From contig SVON01000002.1 in the NCBI GenBank assembly GCA_015066365.1, positions 1 through 64,000 on the forward strand: 64,000 bases of DNA, in the 5' to 3' direction. Position 1 is the first letter of the stretch; each line of letters begins with the position of its first letter. This document shows, piece by piece, positions 41,963 through 51,731 of this stretch. A model generated the notes under the pieces. The model made no database searches. It was not told where the DNA came from and saw only the letters and a program-made list of their open reading frames with translations. The position numbers and the translations under genes are program-made. This DNA is from Oscillospiraceae bacterium (GTDB lineage: Bacteria > Bacillota > Clostridia > Oscillospirales > Acutalibacteraceae).

Positions 41963-43045
41963 TTAGTACTTGGTGGGGTTGGCGCTGAGATATTTTTTCA
42001 CCATGAGGGCCACCTTAAATACGATGGCGTCGTCAAATTCCCGCAGATCCAAACCGGTCAGACGCTTGATCTTCTCCAGACGGTACACCAGCGTGTTGCG
42101 GTGGACAAACAGCTTACGAGAGGTCTCGGACACGTTCAGGTTGTTCTCAAAGAACTTCTGAATGGTGAACAGGGTCTCCTGGTCCAGAGACTCGATGGAG
42201 CCGCGCTTGAACACCTCCCGCAGGAACATCTCGCACAAGGTAGTGGGCAGCTGATAGATCAGACGGGCCACGCCCAGGTGGTCGTAACGGATGATGGGGC
42301 GCTCATTGTCAAACACCTTACCCACCTCCAGGGCCACCTGCGCCTCCTTAAAGGAGCCGGCCAGGTCCTTGATGCCCTCTACGGTGGTGCCGATGCCCAC
42401 GATGGCCTGGGTATAGAACTCGCTGCCCAGCGTGTCCACGATGGACCGGGCCAGCTTCTCCAGATCCTTGGGGTCGGTGCCGGGGCGCACCTCTTTCACC
42501 AGAGCGATGTCGCTCTCGTTGATGTTGATGACAAAATCCTTGGCCTTGTCCGGGAACAGGTTCTGCACCACGTCAAAGGCGGAGATCTCCGGACGGGACA
42601 GCACGCGAATCAGCAGCACCACCCGGGATACGTCGTTGTTAAAGCGCAATTCCCGCGCCTTGAGATAAATATCGCCGGGCAGGATGTTGTCCAGAATCAC
42701 GTTCTTGACAAAGTTGCCCCGATCGAATTTCTCATCGTGGAACTGCTTGATGCTGGACAGAGAGATGGCCAGCAGAGCGGCATAACGAGCCGCCGGCTCG
42801 TCCTCACCCTCAACGAACAGCAGATACTCGCAGTGGGGACGGGCTCCGAAAGGCATATAGGTGTAGCCATCCTGCACAAACAATTCGGTGGCGGTGAAGG
42901 CCTCCCCGTCAAGGGGGGAAACCTCGCCCACGCGCCCCAGATCGCTGCAGGCGATCACGGACAGATTCTCGTCCACGATACCCACGGTGCGCTCGATGGC
43001 TTCTTTGGTCTGATGGATGACGCTTTGGAACATACGGTTGGACAT
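41963..43045 (-). CDS. CdaR/PucR-type transcriptional regulator
   Basis: C-terminal HTH: IQKFFENNLNVSETSRKLFVHRNTLVYRLEKIKRLTGLDLREFDDAIVFKVALM. Confidence 0.8.
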   Translation of the reverse strand: MSNRMFQSVIHQTKEAIERTVGIVDENLSVIACSDLGRVGEVSPLDGEAFTATELFVQDGYTYMPFGARPHCEYLLFVEGEDEPAARYAALLAISLSSIKQFHDEKFDRGNFVKNVILDNILPGDIYLKARELRFNNDVSRVVLLIRVLSRPEISAFDVVQNLFPDKAKDFVININESDIALVKEVRPGTDPKDLEKLARSIVDTLGSEFYTQAIVGIGTTVEGIKDLAGSFKEAQVALEVGKVFDNERPIIRYDHLGVARLIYQLPTTLCEMFLREVFKRGSIESLDQETLFTIQKFFENNLNVSETSRKLFVHRNTLVYRLEKIKRLTGLDLREFDDAIVFKVALMVKKYLSANPTKY

Positions 43046-43410
43046 AACCAGCACTCCTTTTCTACGCTTGTCTGCCGCCGGGATGCAAAAAGGGTATACC
43101 TCTACCGTCCCGCAGATGCAAAGTGCCTGCGGCAGAAAACGTATACACTCTCCGCATAAAGCGGCGGCTATCTGTGGATGGCAACGGCACGCTCGGTGTC
43201 CACTATACCATACCAAGTTATATTTTACCTAATTTTTACGCATTTTGCAAGGCAAAAAGCAAAAAATTCACAAATTTTTGGAATTTTTTTGGGCATTTTT
43301 CTGCATATTGGATGAAAGCGCGGGTGGGACAGGCCTGTACGAAGGTCGTTTCCCCTCCCCTACAATCTTTGCTCACCCCCGGCAGGAGCGACTCGCGAAT
43401 CGCCCGTGAA

Positions 43411-43473
43411 AACTCCCTCCGTCTTTTCTGCGGTGTTCACCGCAGAAAATCCACCTCCCTCAGGAGGGAGGCT
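43411..43473 (-). repeat. Solo module A of the palindromic intergenic repeat (reverse orientation)
   Basis: Reverse complement AGCCTCCCTCCTGAGGGAGGTGGA[TTTTCTGCGGTG..CACCGCAGAAAA]GACGGAGGGAGTT. Confidence 0.88.
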
Positions 43474-43500
43474 ATCCTCTATCCCACCTAGTTGCAAACG

Positions 43501-43530
43501 AAAAACCCCGGTCAAACGACCGGGGTTTTT
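43501..43530. terminator. Terminator
   Basis: AAAAACCCCGGTC-AAAC-GACCGGGGTTTTT. Confidence 0.8.
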
Positions 43531-43546
43531 CGGGTAGATTGTGAAA

Positions 43547-45388
43547 TTACATAGAGTCCGCACAGCAGGCAGCGTCCACGTCGCCATAGACGATAATCTG
43601 CTGGCCGTCCACCTCTACAATGTAGTAGGGGCGGGCGTAGATGGTGCGCTCCAACTGGTTGTCGGGAATATTGGTGATGCGGGTGGCAAAGGCGCAGGAA
43701 TCCTCATCAGCGTCCTGCAGATACACGGTGGGCACATCCACCACATTGTAGTCATTGACCGCATCCAAAGTCAGGTCAGCGGTGGCAGCATCGCTGTTGG
43801 TGACGATGGCACCCATACCGATTAGCTTGCAATCGGTACCCAAGTAATTGATGGTGGCACTCGCCAAATCCACCACGTTTCTGTTATCCTTTACGACACC
43901 ATTGGCGGTCAGCTCAAAGCGGAAGGCCAGGCCGTTGCCATTGTCGGTATCCATCACGCTGTGGGTGACGTCGGGAGAATAGTTGCCGCGTTCCAATGCC
44001 TCACCCTCGGTGGCGCCGCAGGTGATGCAGGTCTTGGGGGCGTCGTAGGTGGCGTCCACCCAGGTGTGGACTATGGCACGAATCGCGCCACAAATATTAC
44101 AAGAAGTATCGCAGGAACCGGTGTAAATATGATTACATCCTACGCTAAAATAACAGAAATCACTTAACGTATGCTGCCAATCCGAACCATCTTCCCAGTA
44201 ATACCCTGAGTTGTACGCCTGTAATTCACAACGATATTCACCTAACGGCAATTTCATCGTTACTCCGCTTTCAACATACATTATATGCTCATATCGAGTC
44301 CACTCACCCCGTTCGTTTTTGATGTCAATCCAAATATTATAGTGAGTCGTATTTTTCGTTTCATCCCACATGAAAGTTACATTTTCGTTTTCAAGATACA
44401 AATGTTTCAAATTGATAAAACTAGGTTTTTCAGGGAGTGTACACTCCAAGCACGTTTCAACTACACTCGTTTCGGAATCATTATTCCAAACAGCATCACA
44501 AATGGAACATTTGTAACAAGCATAGTGCGGGTGAGCATCCACGTAGCACATAACCTCACCCTTACAAGTATGATTCTCTAGGTCATACACAGAAAAGTAA
44601 TAGAAATCACTTAACGAGTGTTGCCAATCCGAACCATCTTCCCAATAGTACTCTGAGTTGTAAGCCTGCAATTCGCAACGATATTCACCCACCGGCAATT
44701 TCATCGTTACTCCACTTTCAACATATCTTATGTGCTCGTATTTAACCCACTCGCCTTGTTCGTTTTTGACGTCAATCCAAATGTTGTAGTGGGTGGTGTT
44801 TTGCGTTTTATCCCATTTAAAAACAATATTCTCGCTGTCTAAATATGCGCTATCTAAATCACTAAAACTAGGCTTTCCAGGAAGTGTGACGGAAGGAGAG
44901 GGGGTTCCTTGTTTAAAATCCGGTCTGATAACCCCCCAATAATCTGCATGTTCACCCGTAGAGATAATATTATATCCATTGGTGTAAGACTTGTTTTTTA
45001 TAGAAACGAATAGGCCATCCCAATTTTGATGGAAATACACACCTTCACCACCACAAATGGCAACGTGTCCATATGTAGTTCCAGTCCAAATCATTATATC
45101 GCCTTTTTGTGGCTGAGCACCTTTTATTCGTGTCCAACCTGACGGCAATGCATTTGTAGCATAGTCTTCTCCATTACCATAAGGTCTAGAAACACCTAGA
45201 TATAGATAATAATCCACTACTAATGCCACACATTGTCCACTGCCAACCTTTTTCCCTACTAAGGTGTGCAAATAAGCCATAGCCTCGTCAACAGTATGGG
45301 CTGTATATGCGCTGACACTCACCACACCCAAGGGAATGCAGGTCATCAGCAACAACAAGGCTAGCACAACGGACAAAATTCTCTTCAT
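43547..45388 (-). CDS. Secreted CHAP-domain protein with two duplicated Fn3-like modules
   Basis: Signal peptide MKRILSVVLALLLLMTCIPLGVVSVSAYT; CHAP signature GSGQCVALVVDYYLYL...GDIMIWTGTTYGHVAICGG; duplicated module NTTHYNIWIDVKNEQGEWVKYEHIRYVESGVTMKLPVGEYRCELQAYNS. Confidence 0.8.
   Translation of the reverse strand: MKRILSVVLALLLLMTCIPLGVVSVSAYTAHTVDEAMAYLHTLVGKKVGSGQCVALVVDYYLYLGVSRPYGNGEDYATNALPSGWTRIKGAQPQKGDIMIWTGTTYGHVAICGGEGVYFHQNWDGLFVSIKNKSYTNGYNIISTGEHADYWGVIRPDFKQGTPSPSVTLPGKPSFSDLDSAYLDSENIVFKWDKTQNTTHYNIWIDVKNEQGEWVKYEHIRYVESGVTMKLPVGEYRCELQAYNSEYYWEDGSDWQHSLSDFYYFSVYDLENHTCKGEVMCYVDAHPHYACYKCSICDAVWNNDSETSVVETCLECTLPEKPSFINLKHLYLENENVTFMWDETKNTTHYNIWIDIKNERGEWTRYEHIMYVESGVTMKLPLGEYRCELQAYNSGYYWEDGSDWQHTLSDFCYFSVGCNHIYTGSCDTSCNICGAIRAIVHTWVDATYDAPKTCITCGATEGEALERGNYSPDVTHSVMDTDNGNGLAFRFELTANGVVKDNRNVVDLASATINYLGTDCKLIGMGAIVTNSDAATADLTLDAVNDYNVVDVPTVYLQDADEDSCAFATRITNIPDNQLERTIYARPYYIVEVDGQQIIVYGDVDAACCADSM
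44161..44405 (-). repeat. Intragenic tandem module, copy 2
   Basis: Clear nucleotide similarity to 44608-44852 at a 447-bp (149-codon) offset. Confidence 0.85.
44608..44852 (-). repeat. Intragenic tandem module, copy 1
   Basis: See 44161-44405. Confidence 0.85.
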
Positions 45389-45409
45389 ACAAAACACCTC
45401 CGAAAAAAT

Positions 45410-45449
45410 ATACCATATTGGGATATATTTGAGTATACCATTATGGGAT
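45410..45449. promoter_or_regulatory. Paired 15-bp operator-like repeats in divergent CHAP/XRE intergenic region
   Basis: ATACCATATTGGGAT (45410-45424) and ATACCATTATGGGAT (45435-45449), 25-bp period, imperfect dyads. Confidence 0.65.
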
Positions 45450-45471
45450 AATAGTGTCAAGAGGTGAGGAT

Positions 45472-45678
45472 ATGCGACTGAGAGAGCTGCGCAAGGCGCG
45501 GGGGATTTCCCAACTGAAGCTGGCGATGGATCTGAACACCAATCAGAACACCATCAGCCGGTATGAAACCGGTGAGCGGGAGCCGGGTATTGCCGAACTG
45601 ATCACGTTGGCGGATTATTTCGACGTATCCATAGATTATTTATTAGAACGCACCGACAATCCCAACCGATACGAATAA
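45472..45678 (+). CDS. XRE-family HTH transcriptional regulator
   Basis: MRLRELRKARGISQLKLAMDLNTNQNTISRYETGEREPGIAELITLADYFDVSIDYLLERTDNP. Confidence 0.93.
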   Translation: MRLRELRKARGISQLKLAMDLNTNQNTISRYETGEREPGIAELITLADYFDVSIDYLLERTDNPNRYE

Positions 45679-45714
45679 CAGCCTTGGAGAATCACTCCAA
45701 GGCTGTTATTTTGT
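45675..45714 (+). terminator. Terminator after XRE gene
   Basis: AATAACAGCCTTGGAG-AATCA-CTCCAAGGCTGTTATTTTG. Confidence 0.8.
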
Positions 45715-45733
45715 TCTCTTTGCCGACCGGCAA

Positions 45734-45914
45734 AGCCTCCCTCACCGAGGGAGGTGGATTTTTGCCAAAGGCAAAAAGACGGAGGGAGTTGGAAGGCCGT
45801 TTTCCTTTGCTCTATCGGCATTCTTTTTTTGCGAAAAGCGGCACTAAACCAATGAAAAAACGAACTCCCTCAGTCACGACTATCGCCGTGACAGCTCCCT
45901 CAAAGAGGGAGCCT
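45734..45914. repeat. Composite palindromic intergenic repeat (module A 45734-45790, inverted module B 45863-45914)
   Basis: AGCCTCCCTCACCGAGGGAGGTGGA[TTTTTGCC..GGCAAAAA]GACGGAGGGAGTT ... AACTCCCTCA[GTCACGAC..GCCGTGAC]AGCTCCCTCAAAGAGGGAGCCT. Confidence 0.9.
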
Positions 45915-45975
45915 ATTCTCTATTCAACCACAAAAAAACCGCCTCCCGGATGGGAGGCGGTCCTCATTATGCAGA

Positions 45976-47121
45976 TTAGTTGCAGATGGTGCGCTCGGTG
46001 TCCTTGTCGAACAGGTGGATCTTGGTGTTCTCCAGAGCGATCTCGATGCCCTCGTCACCGGGGTGAGCGGTGGAGGAAGGCTCCACGCGGGCGGTGAAAT
46101 CGAAGCCCTCGACATTCACGTACAGGAAGGTCTCGGCACCCATCATTTCGGTCACCTCGACGTTGGCCTTAACCTTACAGTCGGCAAACTCTTCCAGCAG
46201 ACGGGGCTCGTCGTGGACGTCCTCGGGACGGATACCCATGACAACTTCCTTGCCCACGTACTCCTCGATGTTGGTGCCCTCCAGCTTGGCAGCCGGCAGC
46301 GGGATCTGATACTTCAGACCGCGGCGGGTCTTGGTGTCCTCAGAGCCGAACTCAACATAGTAGCCCTTGTCGTTCTTGCCGATGACGGAGTCGATGAAGT
46401 TCATCTGGGGAGAGCCGATGAAGCCGGCCACGAACATATTGCAGGGCAGGTCATACAGACGCTGGGGGGTATCCACCTGCTGAATCAGACCGTCCTTCAT
46501 AACCACGATGCGGTCACCCATGGTCATAGCCTCGGTCTGGTCGTGGGTAACGTAGATGAAGGTGGTGCCCAACTTCTTGTGCAGCTTGGACAGCTCGGTA
46601 CGCATCTGGGCACGCAGCTTAGCATCCAGGTTGGACAGCGGCTCATCCAGCAGGAAGACCTTGGGCTCACGGACGATAGCACGACCCAGAGCCACACGCT
46701 GACGCTGACCACCGGACAGAGCCTTGGGCTTACGGTCCAGCAGGTGAGCGATATCCAGGATGCGGGCAGCCTCCTCTACGCGGCGCTTGATCTCGTCCTT
46801 AGAGACCTTACGCAGCTTCAGACCAAAGGCCATATTATCAAACACGGTCATATGGGGATACAGAGCGTAGTTCTGGAACACCATGGCGATGTCACGATCC
46901 TTGGGGGCCACGTCGTTGACCAGACGGTCACCGATGTACAGCTCGCCGGAAGAGATCTCTTCCAGACCGGCCACCATACGCAGGGTGGTGGACTTACCAC
47001 AGCCGGAGGGACCGACCATGATGATGAACTCTTTGTCTCTGATCTCCAGATTGAAGTCAGACACGGCGATGACACCGCCGGGATACTTCTTGTAAATGTG
47101 CTTCAAAGAAAGACTTGCCAT
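45976..47121 (-). CDS. Sugar ABC transporter ATP-binding protein (UgpC/MsmX/MalK type)
   Basis: [105 protein letters not shown]. Confidence 0.93.
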   Translation of the reverse strand: MASLSLKHIYKKYPGGVIAVSDFNLEIRDKEFIIMVGPSGCGKSTTLRMVAGLEEISSGELYIGDRLVNDVAPKDRDIAMVFQNYALYPHMTVFDNMAFGLKLRKVSKDEIKRRVEEAARILDIAHLLDRKPKALSGGQRQRVALGRAIVREPKVFLLDEPLSNLDAKLRAQMRTELSKLHKKLGTTFIYVTHDQTEAMTMGDRIVVMKDGLIQQVDTPQRLYDLPCNMFVAGFIGSPQMNFIDSVIGKNDKGYYVEFGSEDTKTRRGLKYQIPLPAAKLEGTNIEEYVGKEVVMGIRPEDVHDEPRLLEEFADCKVKANVEVTEMMGAETFLYVNVEGFDFTARVEPSSTAHPGDEGIEIALENTKIHLFDKDTERTICN

Positions 47122-47284
47122 AATAAACCTCCACAGATTCTATTGAATTCTACCCGCAGGTAGACAAAATCCTACACACATACTATACCACTACTCGCCA
47201 AAATAAACCATACCTAAAATGCACAAAGATTTATCCCCATTTCTAGGAAGAATTTATACCCACTCGTAACAATAACCAAAAAAT

Positions 47285-48004
47285 TTAATTATTTTCGGTC
47301 AATATGCTGTCTTTTTCTTCCTGGGTCAAAGGGCGGCAGGCTCCCTCAACCAGACTTTCGTCCAGCACAAGGCCCCCCATCTTTACCCGTTTGAGCCACT
47401 CCACGTGGCAGCCCACCGCGGCGAACATCCGCTTGATCTGATGGTACTTGCCCTCATAGATGACCACCTCCACCAAGGGGTTGTCCCCCTCCCGGAGCAC
47501 CGAAAGCTTGGCCGGCTGGCATTGGGTGCCGTCCGCCAACACGGGGCCGGCCTGAAAGGCCTCGGCGTCCTCGGCGGTCAGCGGCTTGTCCAATACGGCG
47601 TGATAGGTTTTGGGAATGTGATGGCGGGGGGACAGCATCCGGTGGGCAAAATCCCCGTCGTCGGTGATCAGCACCAGACCGTGGGTGTCCTTATCCAACC
47701 GCCCCGCCGGGAACAGCCCCTTACGTCGGTGCTCTGCGGGCAGCAGATCCACCACCGTGGGCACCTTGGGGTCCCGGGACACACAGAGGATCCCCGCCGG
47801 CTTATTCAGCATCCAATAAACAAACTTGGCATAGCCCAACGTCTTGCCGTCAACGGCGATGTCGTGGGCGGCAGGGTCCAGCTTCAGCGCGCCCTGACGG
47901 CAGACCTTGCCGTCCACCGTCACCCGGCCGCACCGAATCGCCCGACCCGCCTCGCTGCGGGTCAGGGTGCCCTGAGAACACACCAATTTATCCAGTCGCT
48001 CCAT
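47285..48004 (-). CDS. RsuA-family rRNA pseudouridine synthase
   Basis: S4-like N-terminus; FPAGRLDKDTHGLVLITDDGDFAHRMLSPRHHIPKTY; EGKYHQIKRMFAAVG. Confidence 0.9.
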   Translation of the reverse strand: MERLDKLVCSQGTLTRSEAGRAIRCGRVTVDGKVCRQGALKLDPAAHDIAVDGKTLGYAKFVYWMLNKPAGILCVSRDPKVPTVVDLLPAEHRRKGLFPAGRLDKDTHGLVLITDDGDFAHRMLSPRHHIPKTYHAVLDKPLTAEDAEAFQAGPVLADGTQCQPAKLSVLREGDNPLVEVVIYEGKYHQIKRMFAAVGCHVEWLKRVKMGGLVLDESLVEGACRPLTQEEKDSILTENN

Positions 48005-48440
48005 TTGCTTCTCCTTGCTTTTTGGGGATCAACCCCGTTTGTTGGTCGCCGACAACAATATCCCCGGCGATCACCTTGCCCTCGTATTCGTACAGGTGAG
48101 CCTGGCCCCCCTGCCCTACCGGGTAGGTATAGCACTTCACCCGCTCCCCCAAATAGGGGACCAGGTCGTAACCGCAGGCCTTCTGCAATTCTTGATACGC
48201 GGTCCACTCCGGGTCAAGCTGAGCGGGCAACGCCACCTCCTGCACCTCGCTCCACCGGGCAGAGGGCTCGTACCCCATCTGCCGCAACAGAGCGACCCGA
48301 CCGGTATCCCCACCCGCCAGGGTGGCCACCACCGTGGGCTGGCTGCGCACCGAGGCCAGCAATATCGCCACCAGTGCCATTAACGCCATCCCCCACACCG
48401 TCAGGCGGGTGCGGGTGGTTTTCATCGCTACTACAAACAT
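47988..48440 (-). CDS. Single-TM protein, possibly DUF4830-like
   Basis: TM segment VWGMALMALVAILLASV; QKACGYDLVPYLGERVKCYTYPV; overlaps the RsuA gene by 17 nt. Confidence 0.5.
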   Translation of the reverse strand: MFVVAMKTTRTRLTVWGMALMALVAILLASVRSQPTVVATLAGGDTGRVALLRQMGYEPSARWSEVQEVALPAQLDPEWTAYQELQKACGYDLVPYLGERVKCYTYPVGQGGQAHLYEYEGKVIAGDIVVGDQQTGLIPKKQGEANGATG

Positions 48441-48493
48441 CCCTGCATCACTCCTCTACTGGAATGGTATGCAGGGATGTCAGGTATTATATC

Positions 48494-50320
48494 TTAATCG
48501 TTAAAATACACACCGTACCAGACCAGGAACATATACACCGTCCAGATCTTGCGGCTGTTGTCCTTTTTGCCCGCCTTATGCTGATCCAACAGCTTCACCA
48601 AATACTCCGTGTGGAAGAACTGCTGCGCGGCGGCGGAGGTGAAGGCCTCTTTCACCTTATTATAATAGGCATCCTGCCGGAGCCACACGCGGATGGGCAC
48701 CGGGAAGCCCAGCTTGGGCTTGCTAGCGGCGGAGGCAGGGATGTGCCGTTTGGCCGCCTCACGCATGGCGTACTTGGTGGTGCCGCAGGCGATGCGGTGC
48801 TTCACCGGGATCTTGGCGGCCACCTCGAACACCTTAACGTCCAGGAAGGGCACGCGGAGCTCCAGCGAATGGGCCATGCTCATTCGGTCGGCCTTCAGCA
48901 AAATGTCGCCCACCATCCAGCGGTTGATATCCAAATACTGCATCCGGGTTACGTCGTCCTGACCCTCACAGCGGTCATAATACTCCTTGGTGTAATCCGC
49001 CGGATTGGTGGCGGGGATGTCCTTGAGCAGCTTTGCCTTCTCCTTTTGGCTGAACATATTGGCGTTGCCGATAAACCGCTCCTCCAGACTCTTGGAGCCG
49101 CGCATCAGGAAGGATTTACCCTTTACGTCCGGCAGGATGGAAGCACAGCCGGCGATGGCCTTACGCAGCCAACGGGGCAGCTTCTGATACCCCGCCAGAG
49201 AGAACGGCTCGTGGTAGATACGGTAGCCGCCAAACAGCTCGTCGGCGCCCTCACCGGACAACACCACCTTGACCTGCTCGGCCGCCAGCTTGGATACGAA
49301 ATACAGCGCCACACAGGCCGGGTCGGCCAGAGGCTGATCCAGATAATACTGCACCTGGGGCAGGCTCTCCCAATACTCCTCTTCCCCGATGATGTGGGTA
49401 TAGTGGTGGATGCCCACCTCGTGAGCCAGCTCGGCGGCGTAGTTGCTCTCGTTGTAGTGCTGACCGTTGTCAAAGCCCACGGTGAAGGCCTTTTGCCCCT
49501 CAAAATAAGAGGCCACAAAGGAAGAGTCCACACCGCTGGACAGGAAGCAGCCCACCTCCACGTCGCTGATGCGGTGGGCAGCCACAGAATCGGTAAACAC
49601 CTGGTCAATGGCGTCCACCGCCTGCTCCAGCGTCATCTCCTCGTCGGGGTCAAAGGTAGGCTCCCAATACCGGTGCACCGCCACCTGACCCTCCTTATAG
49701 ATCAGATAGTGCGCCGGGGGCAAGCACTGGATGCCCTTAAAAAAGGTTTCGGTGGGCACCGAATACTGGAAGGACAGATACTTGTCCAGAGCGGCAGGGT
49801 TAAACTCCTTCTTCACATCCGGGTGGAGCAGAATCGATTTGATCTCCGAGCCGTACACCAGACGACCGTCATCCAGCAGGGTGTAGTGCATCGGCTTGAT
49901 GCCGAAATAGTCCCGCGCGATGAACAAAGACTGCTCCGCCACATTCCAGATGGCAAAGCCGAACATACCCCGCAGACGGGGCAGCAGATCGGCACCCCAC
50001 TGCTCGTAGCCGTGGATCAGGGTCTCGCCGTCGCCCTCGGTGGCAAAGGTGTGACCCAGCTCGATCAGCTCGGCCCGCAGAGCCTGATAGTTATAGATCT
50101 CGCCGTTAAACATCAGCACCAAGGACTTGTCCTCGTTATACAGAGGCTGAGGGGCCCCCTCCACGTCAATGATGCTCAGACGGCGAAAGCCCATATGGAT
50201 GCCGGCATCCATATAATAACCGTCCGAGTCAGGGCCCCGATGGGTGATGGCCTCGGTCATCTGACGCAGATACCGCTCTCGGTCCACAATCTCGCCGGTA
50301 AAGCCGCAAAATCCGCACAT
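48494..50320 (-). CDS. asnB: Asparagine synthase (glutamine-hydrolysing)
   Basis: MCGFCGFTGEI, HRGPDSDGYYM, MFNGEIYNYQALRAEL, GCFLSSGVDSSFVAS, LSGEGADELFGGY. Confidence 0.95.
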   Translation of the reverse strand: MCGFCGFTGEIVDRERYLRQMTEAITHRGPDSDGYYMDAGIHMGFRRLSIIDVEGAPQPLYNEDKSLVLMFNGEIYNYQALRAELIELGHTFATEGDGETLIHGYEQWGADLLPRLRGMFGFAIWNVAEQSLFIARDYFGIKPMHYTLLDDGRLVYGSEIKSILLHPDVKKEFNPAALDKYLSFQYSVPTETFFKGIQCLPPAHYLIYKEGQVAVHRYWEPTFDPDEEMTLEQAVDAIDQVFTDSVAAHRISDVEVGCFLSSGVDSSFVASYFEGQKAFTVGFDNGQHYNESNYAAELAHEVGIHHYTHIIGEEEYWESLPQVQYYLDQPLADPACVALYFVSKLAAEQVKVVLSGEGADELFGGYRIYHEPFSLAGYQKLPRWLRKAIAGCASILPDVKGKSFLMRGSKSLEERFIGNANMFSQKEKAKLLKDIPATNPADYTKEYYDRCEGQDDVTRMQYLDINRWMVGDILLKADRMSMAHSLELRVPFLDVKVFEVAAKIPVKHRIACGTTKYAMREAAKRHIPASAASKPKLGFPVPIRVWLRQDAYYNKVKEAFTSAAAQQFFHTEYLVKLLDQHKAGKKDNSRKIWTVYMFLVWYGVYFND

Positions 50321-50482
50321 ACGATCCTCTCCTTTAGGTAAAAGTACAGAGTTTCCTATTATCTTACCTATTATAACACACATCGTCACCGGTTAAAAGA
50401 TTTTTTTGCAAATTTTCATAGATATTCCCGCAAAAATGTGCTATGCTATAAAAAAACGTTCACTTCTATGGAGGGACTCTCT

Positions 50483-51517
50483 ATGCGTATTGCATTTTTT
50501 GACGCCAAGGCCTATGACCGGCCTTCCTTTGACCGATACGGCGCGCAGCACGGCATCCGGTTTAAGTATTTTGAGACCAAGCTGGGCGAGGATACGGTGG
50601 ATCTGGCCCGGGGCTACGACGGCGTATGCTGTTTTGTCAACGACACGGTGGATGCCGCCGTCATCGATAAATTAGCCGCTATGGGCATCTCGGTGCTGGC
50701 CCTGCGGTGCGCCGGCTTCAACAACGTGGATATGCGCCACGCCCACGGAAAGCTGCACGTGGTGCGGGTGCCGGCCTATTCCCCCTATGCGGTGGCGGAG
50801 CACGCCATGGCGATGCTGCTCACCTCCATCCGGCGCATTCATAAGGCGTATATCCGCTCCCGGGATTTCAATTTCAGCCTCAACAACCTGACCGGCTTTG
50901 ACCTGCACGGCAAGACGGTGGGCGTCATCGGCACCGGCCGCATTGGGCGGGTGTTTATCGACATCTGCCGGGGGTTTGGGATGAAGGTGCTGGCCTACGA
51001 TAAATTCCCCTATCCCGGGCTGGACAATGGGGACACCATCCGCTACGTGGAGCTGGACGAATTATTCAAAAACAGCGATATCCTTTCCCTTCACTGCCCC
51101 TTGACCGACGATACCTATCACATCATCGACGCCGACAGCCTGCAGAAATGCAAAAAGGGGGTGGTGGTGATCAACACCTCCCGGGGTGCGCTAGTGGACG
51201 CCGAGGCTCTGTTGGAGGGCATCAAATCCCGCCACGTGGGTGCCGCCTGCCTGGACGTATACGAGGAGGAGGGCGACCTATTCTTTGAGGATAAATCCGG
51301 GCACATTCTGGAGGACGATACCCTGGCGCGGCTCATCTCTATGCCCAACGTCATCGTCACCTCTCACCAAGCCTTTCTCACCGAGGAGGCGCTGGAGAAC
51401 ATCGCCGAGACCACGGTGCAAAACCTGCTGGATATCCAGAAAGACGGACAATGCCCCAACGAGGTCTGTTGGCGAGGGGGCACCGCCCAAGACTGCAAAA
51501 ACGGAAAATGCTTTTAA
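50483..51517 (+). CDS. D-lactate dehydrogenase / 2-hydroxyacid dehydrogenase
   Basis: GVIGTGRIGRVFIDICRGFGMKVLAYD, LHCPLTDDTYHIIDADSLQKCKKGVVVINTSRGALVDAEAL, VIVTSHQAFLTEEAL. Confidence 0.9.
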   Translation: MRIAFFDAKAYDRPSFDRYGAQHGIRFKYFETKLGEDTVDLARGYDGVCCFVNDTVDAAVIDKLAAMGISVLALRCAGFNNVDMRHAHGKLHVVRVPAYSPYAVAEHAMAMLLTSIRRIHKAYIRSRDFNFSLNNLTGFDLHGKTVGVIGTGRIGRVFIDICRGFGMKVLAYDKFPYPGLDNGDTIRYVELDELFKNSDILSLHCPLTDDTYHIIDADSLQKCKKGVVVINTSRGALVDAEALLEGIKSRHVGAACLDVYEEEGDLFFEDKSGHILEDDTLARLISMPNVIVTSHQAFLTEEALENIAETTVQNLLDIQKDGQCPNEVCWRGGTAQDCKNGKCF

Positions 51518-51520
51518 CCG

Positions 51521-51556
51521 GCAAAGGTCTCCCACGTGCTGTGGGAGACCTTTTTC
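51521..51556 (+). terminator. Terminator
   Basis: AAAGGTCTCCCAC-GTGCT-GTGGGAGACCTTTTT. Confidence 0.8.
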
Positions 51557-51645
51557 TGTTCGGCACAACTTTCGGGAGAAGCACGCCGGCGGTTTGCTCC
51601 GCCAAAACAAAAAAAGCAAAAAATACAAAAATTGCAAAAAAAGGC

Positions 51646-51709
51646 TTGACAAAACTCCGATTTAGTTATACTATGTATTCGCATTAGGTTATACGTGGTA
51701 TAACTAAAT
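51646..51709 (+). promoter_or_regulatory. Promoter with nested inverted-repeat operator upstream of TRAP-type permease
   Basis: TTGACA (51646-51651), -10 candidates TATACT 51667-51672 or TACTAT 51669-51674; ATTTAGTTATAC (51660-51671) / GTATAACTAAAT (51698-51709) perfect 12-bp arms; nested GTTATAC-GTG-GTATAAC. Confidence 0.65.
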
Positions 51710-51731
51710 TTTATTTCAAGGAGGAATCTCT

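Noticed and set aside
47405-50341. 978-aa plus-strand ORF
   Set aside because: Runs antisense through the RsuA-family gene, the DUF4830-like gene and asnB, all of which have clear motifs.
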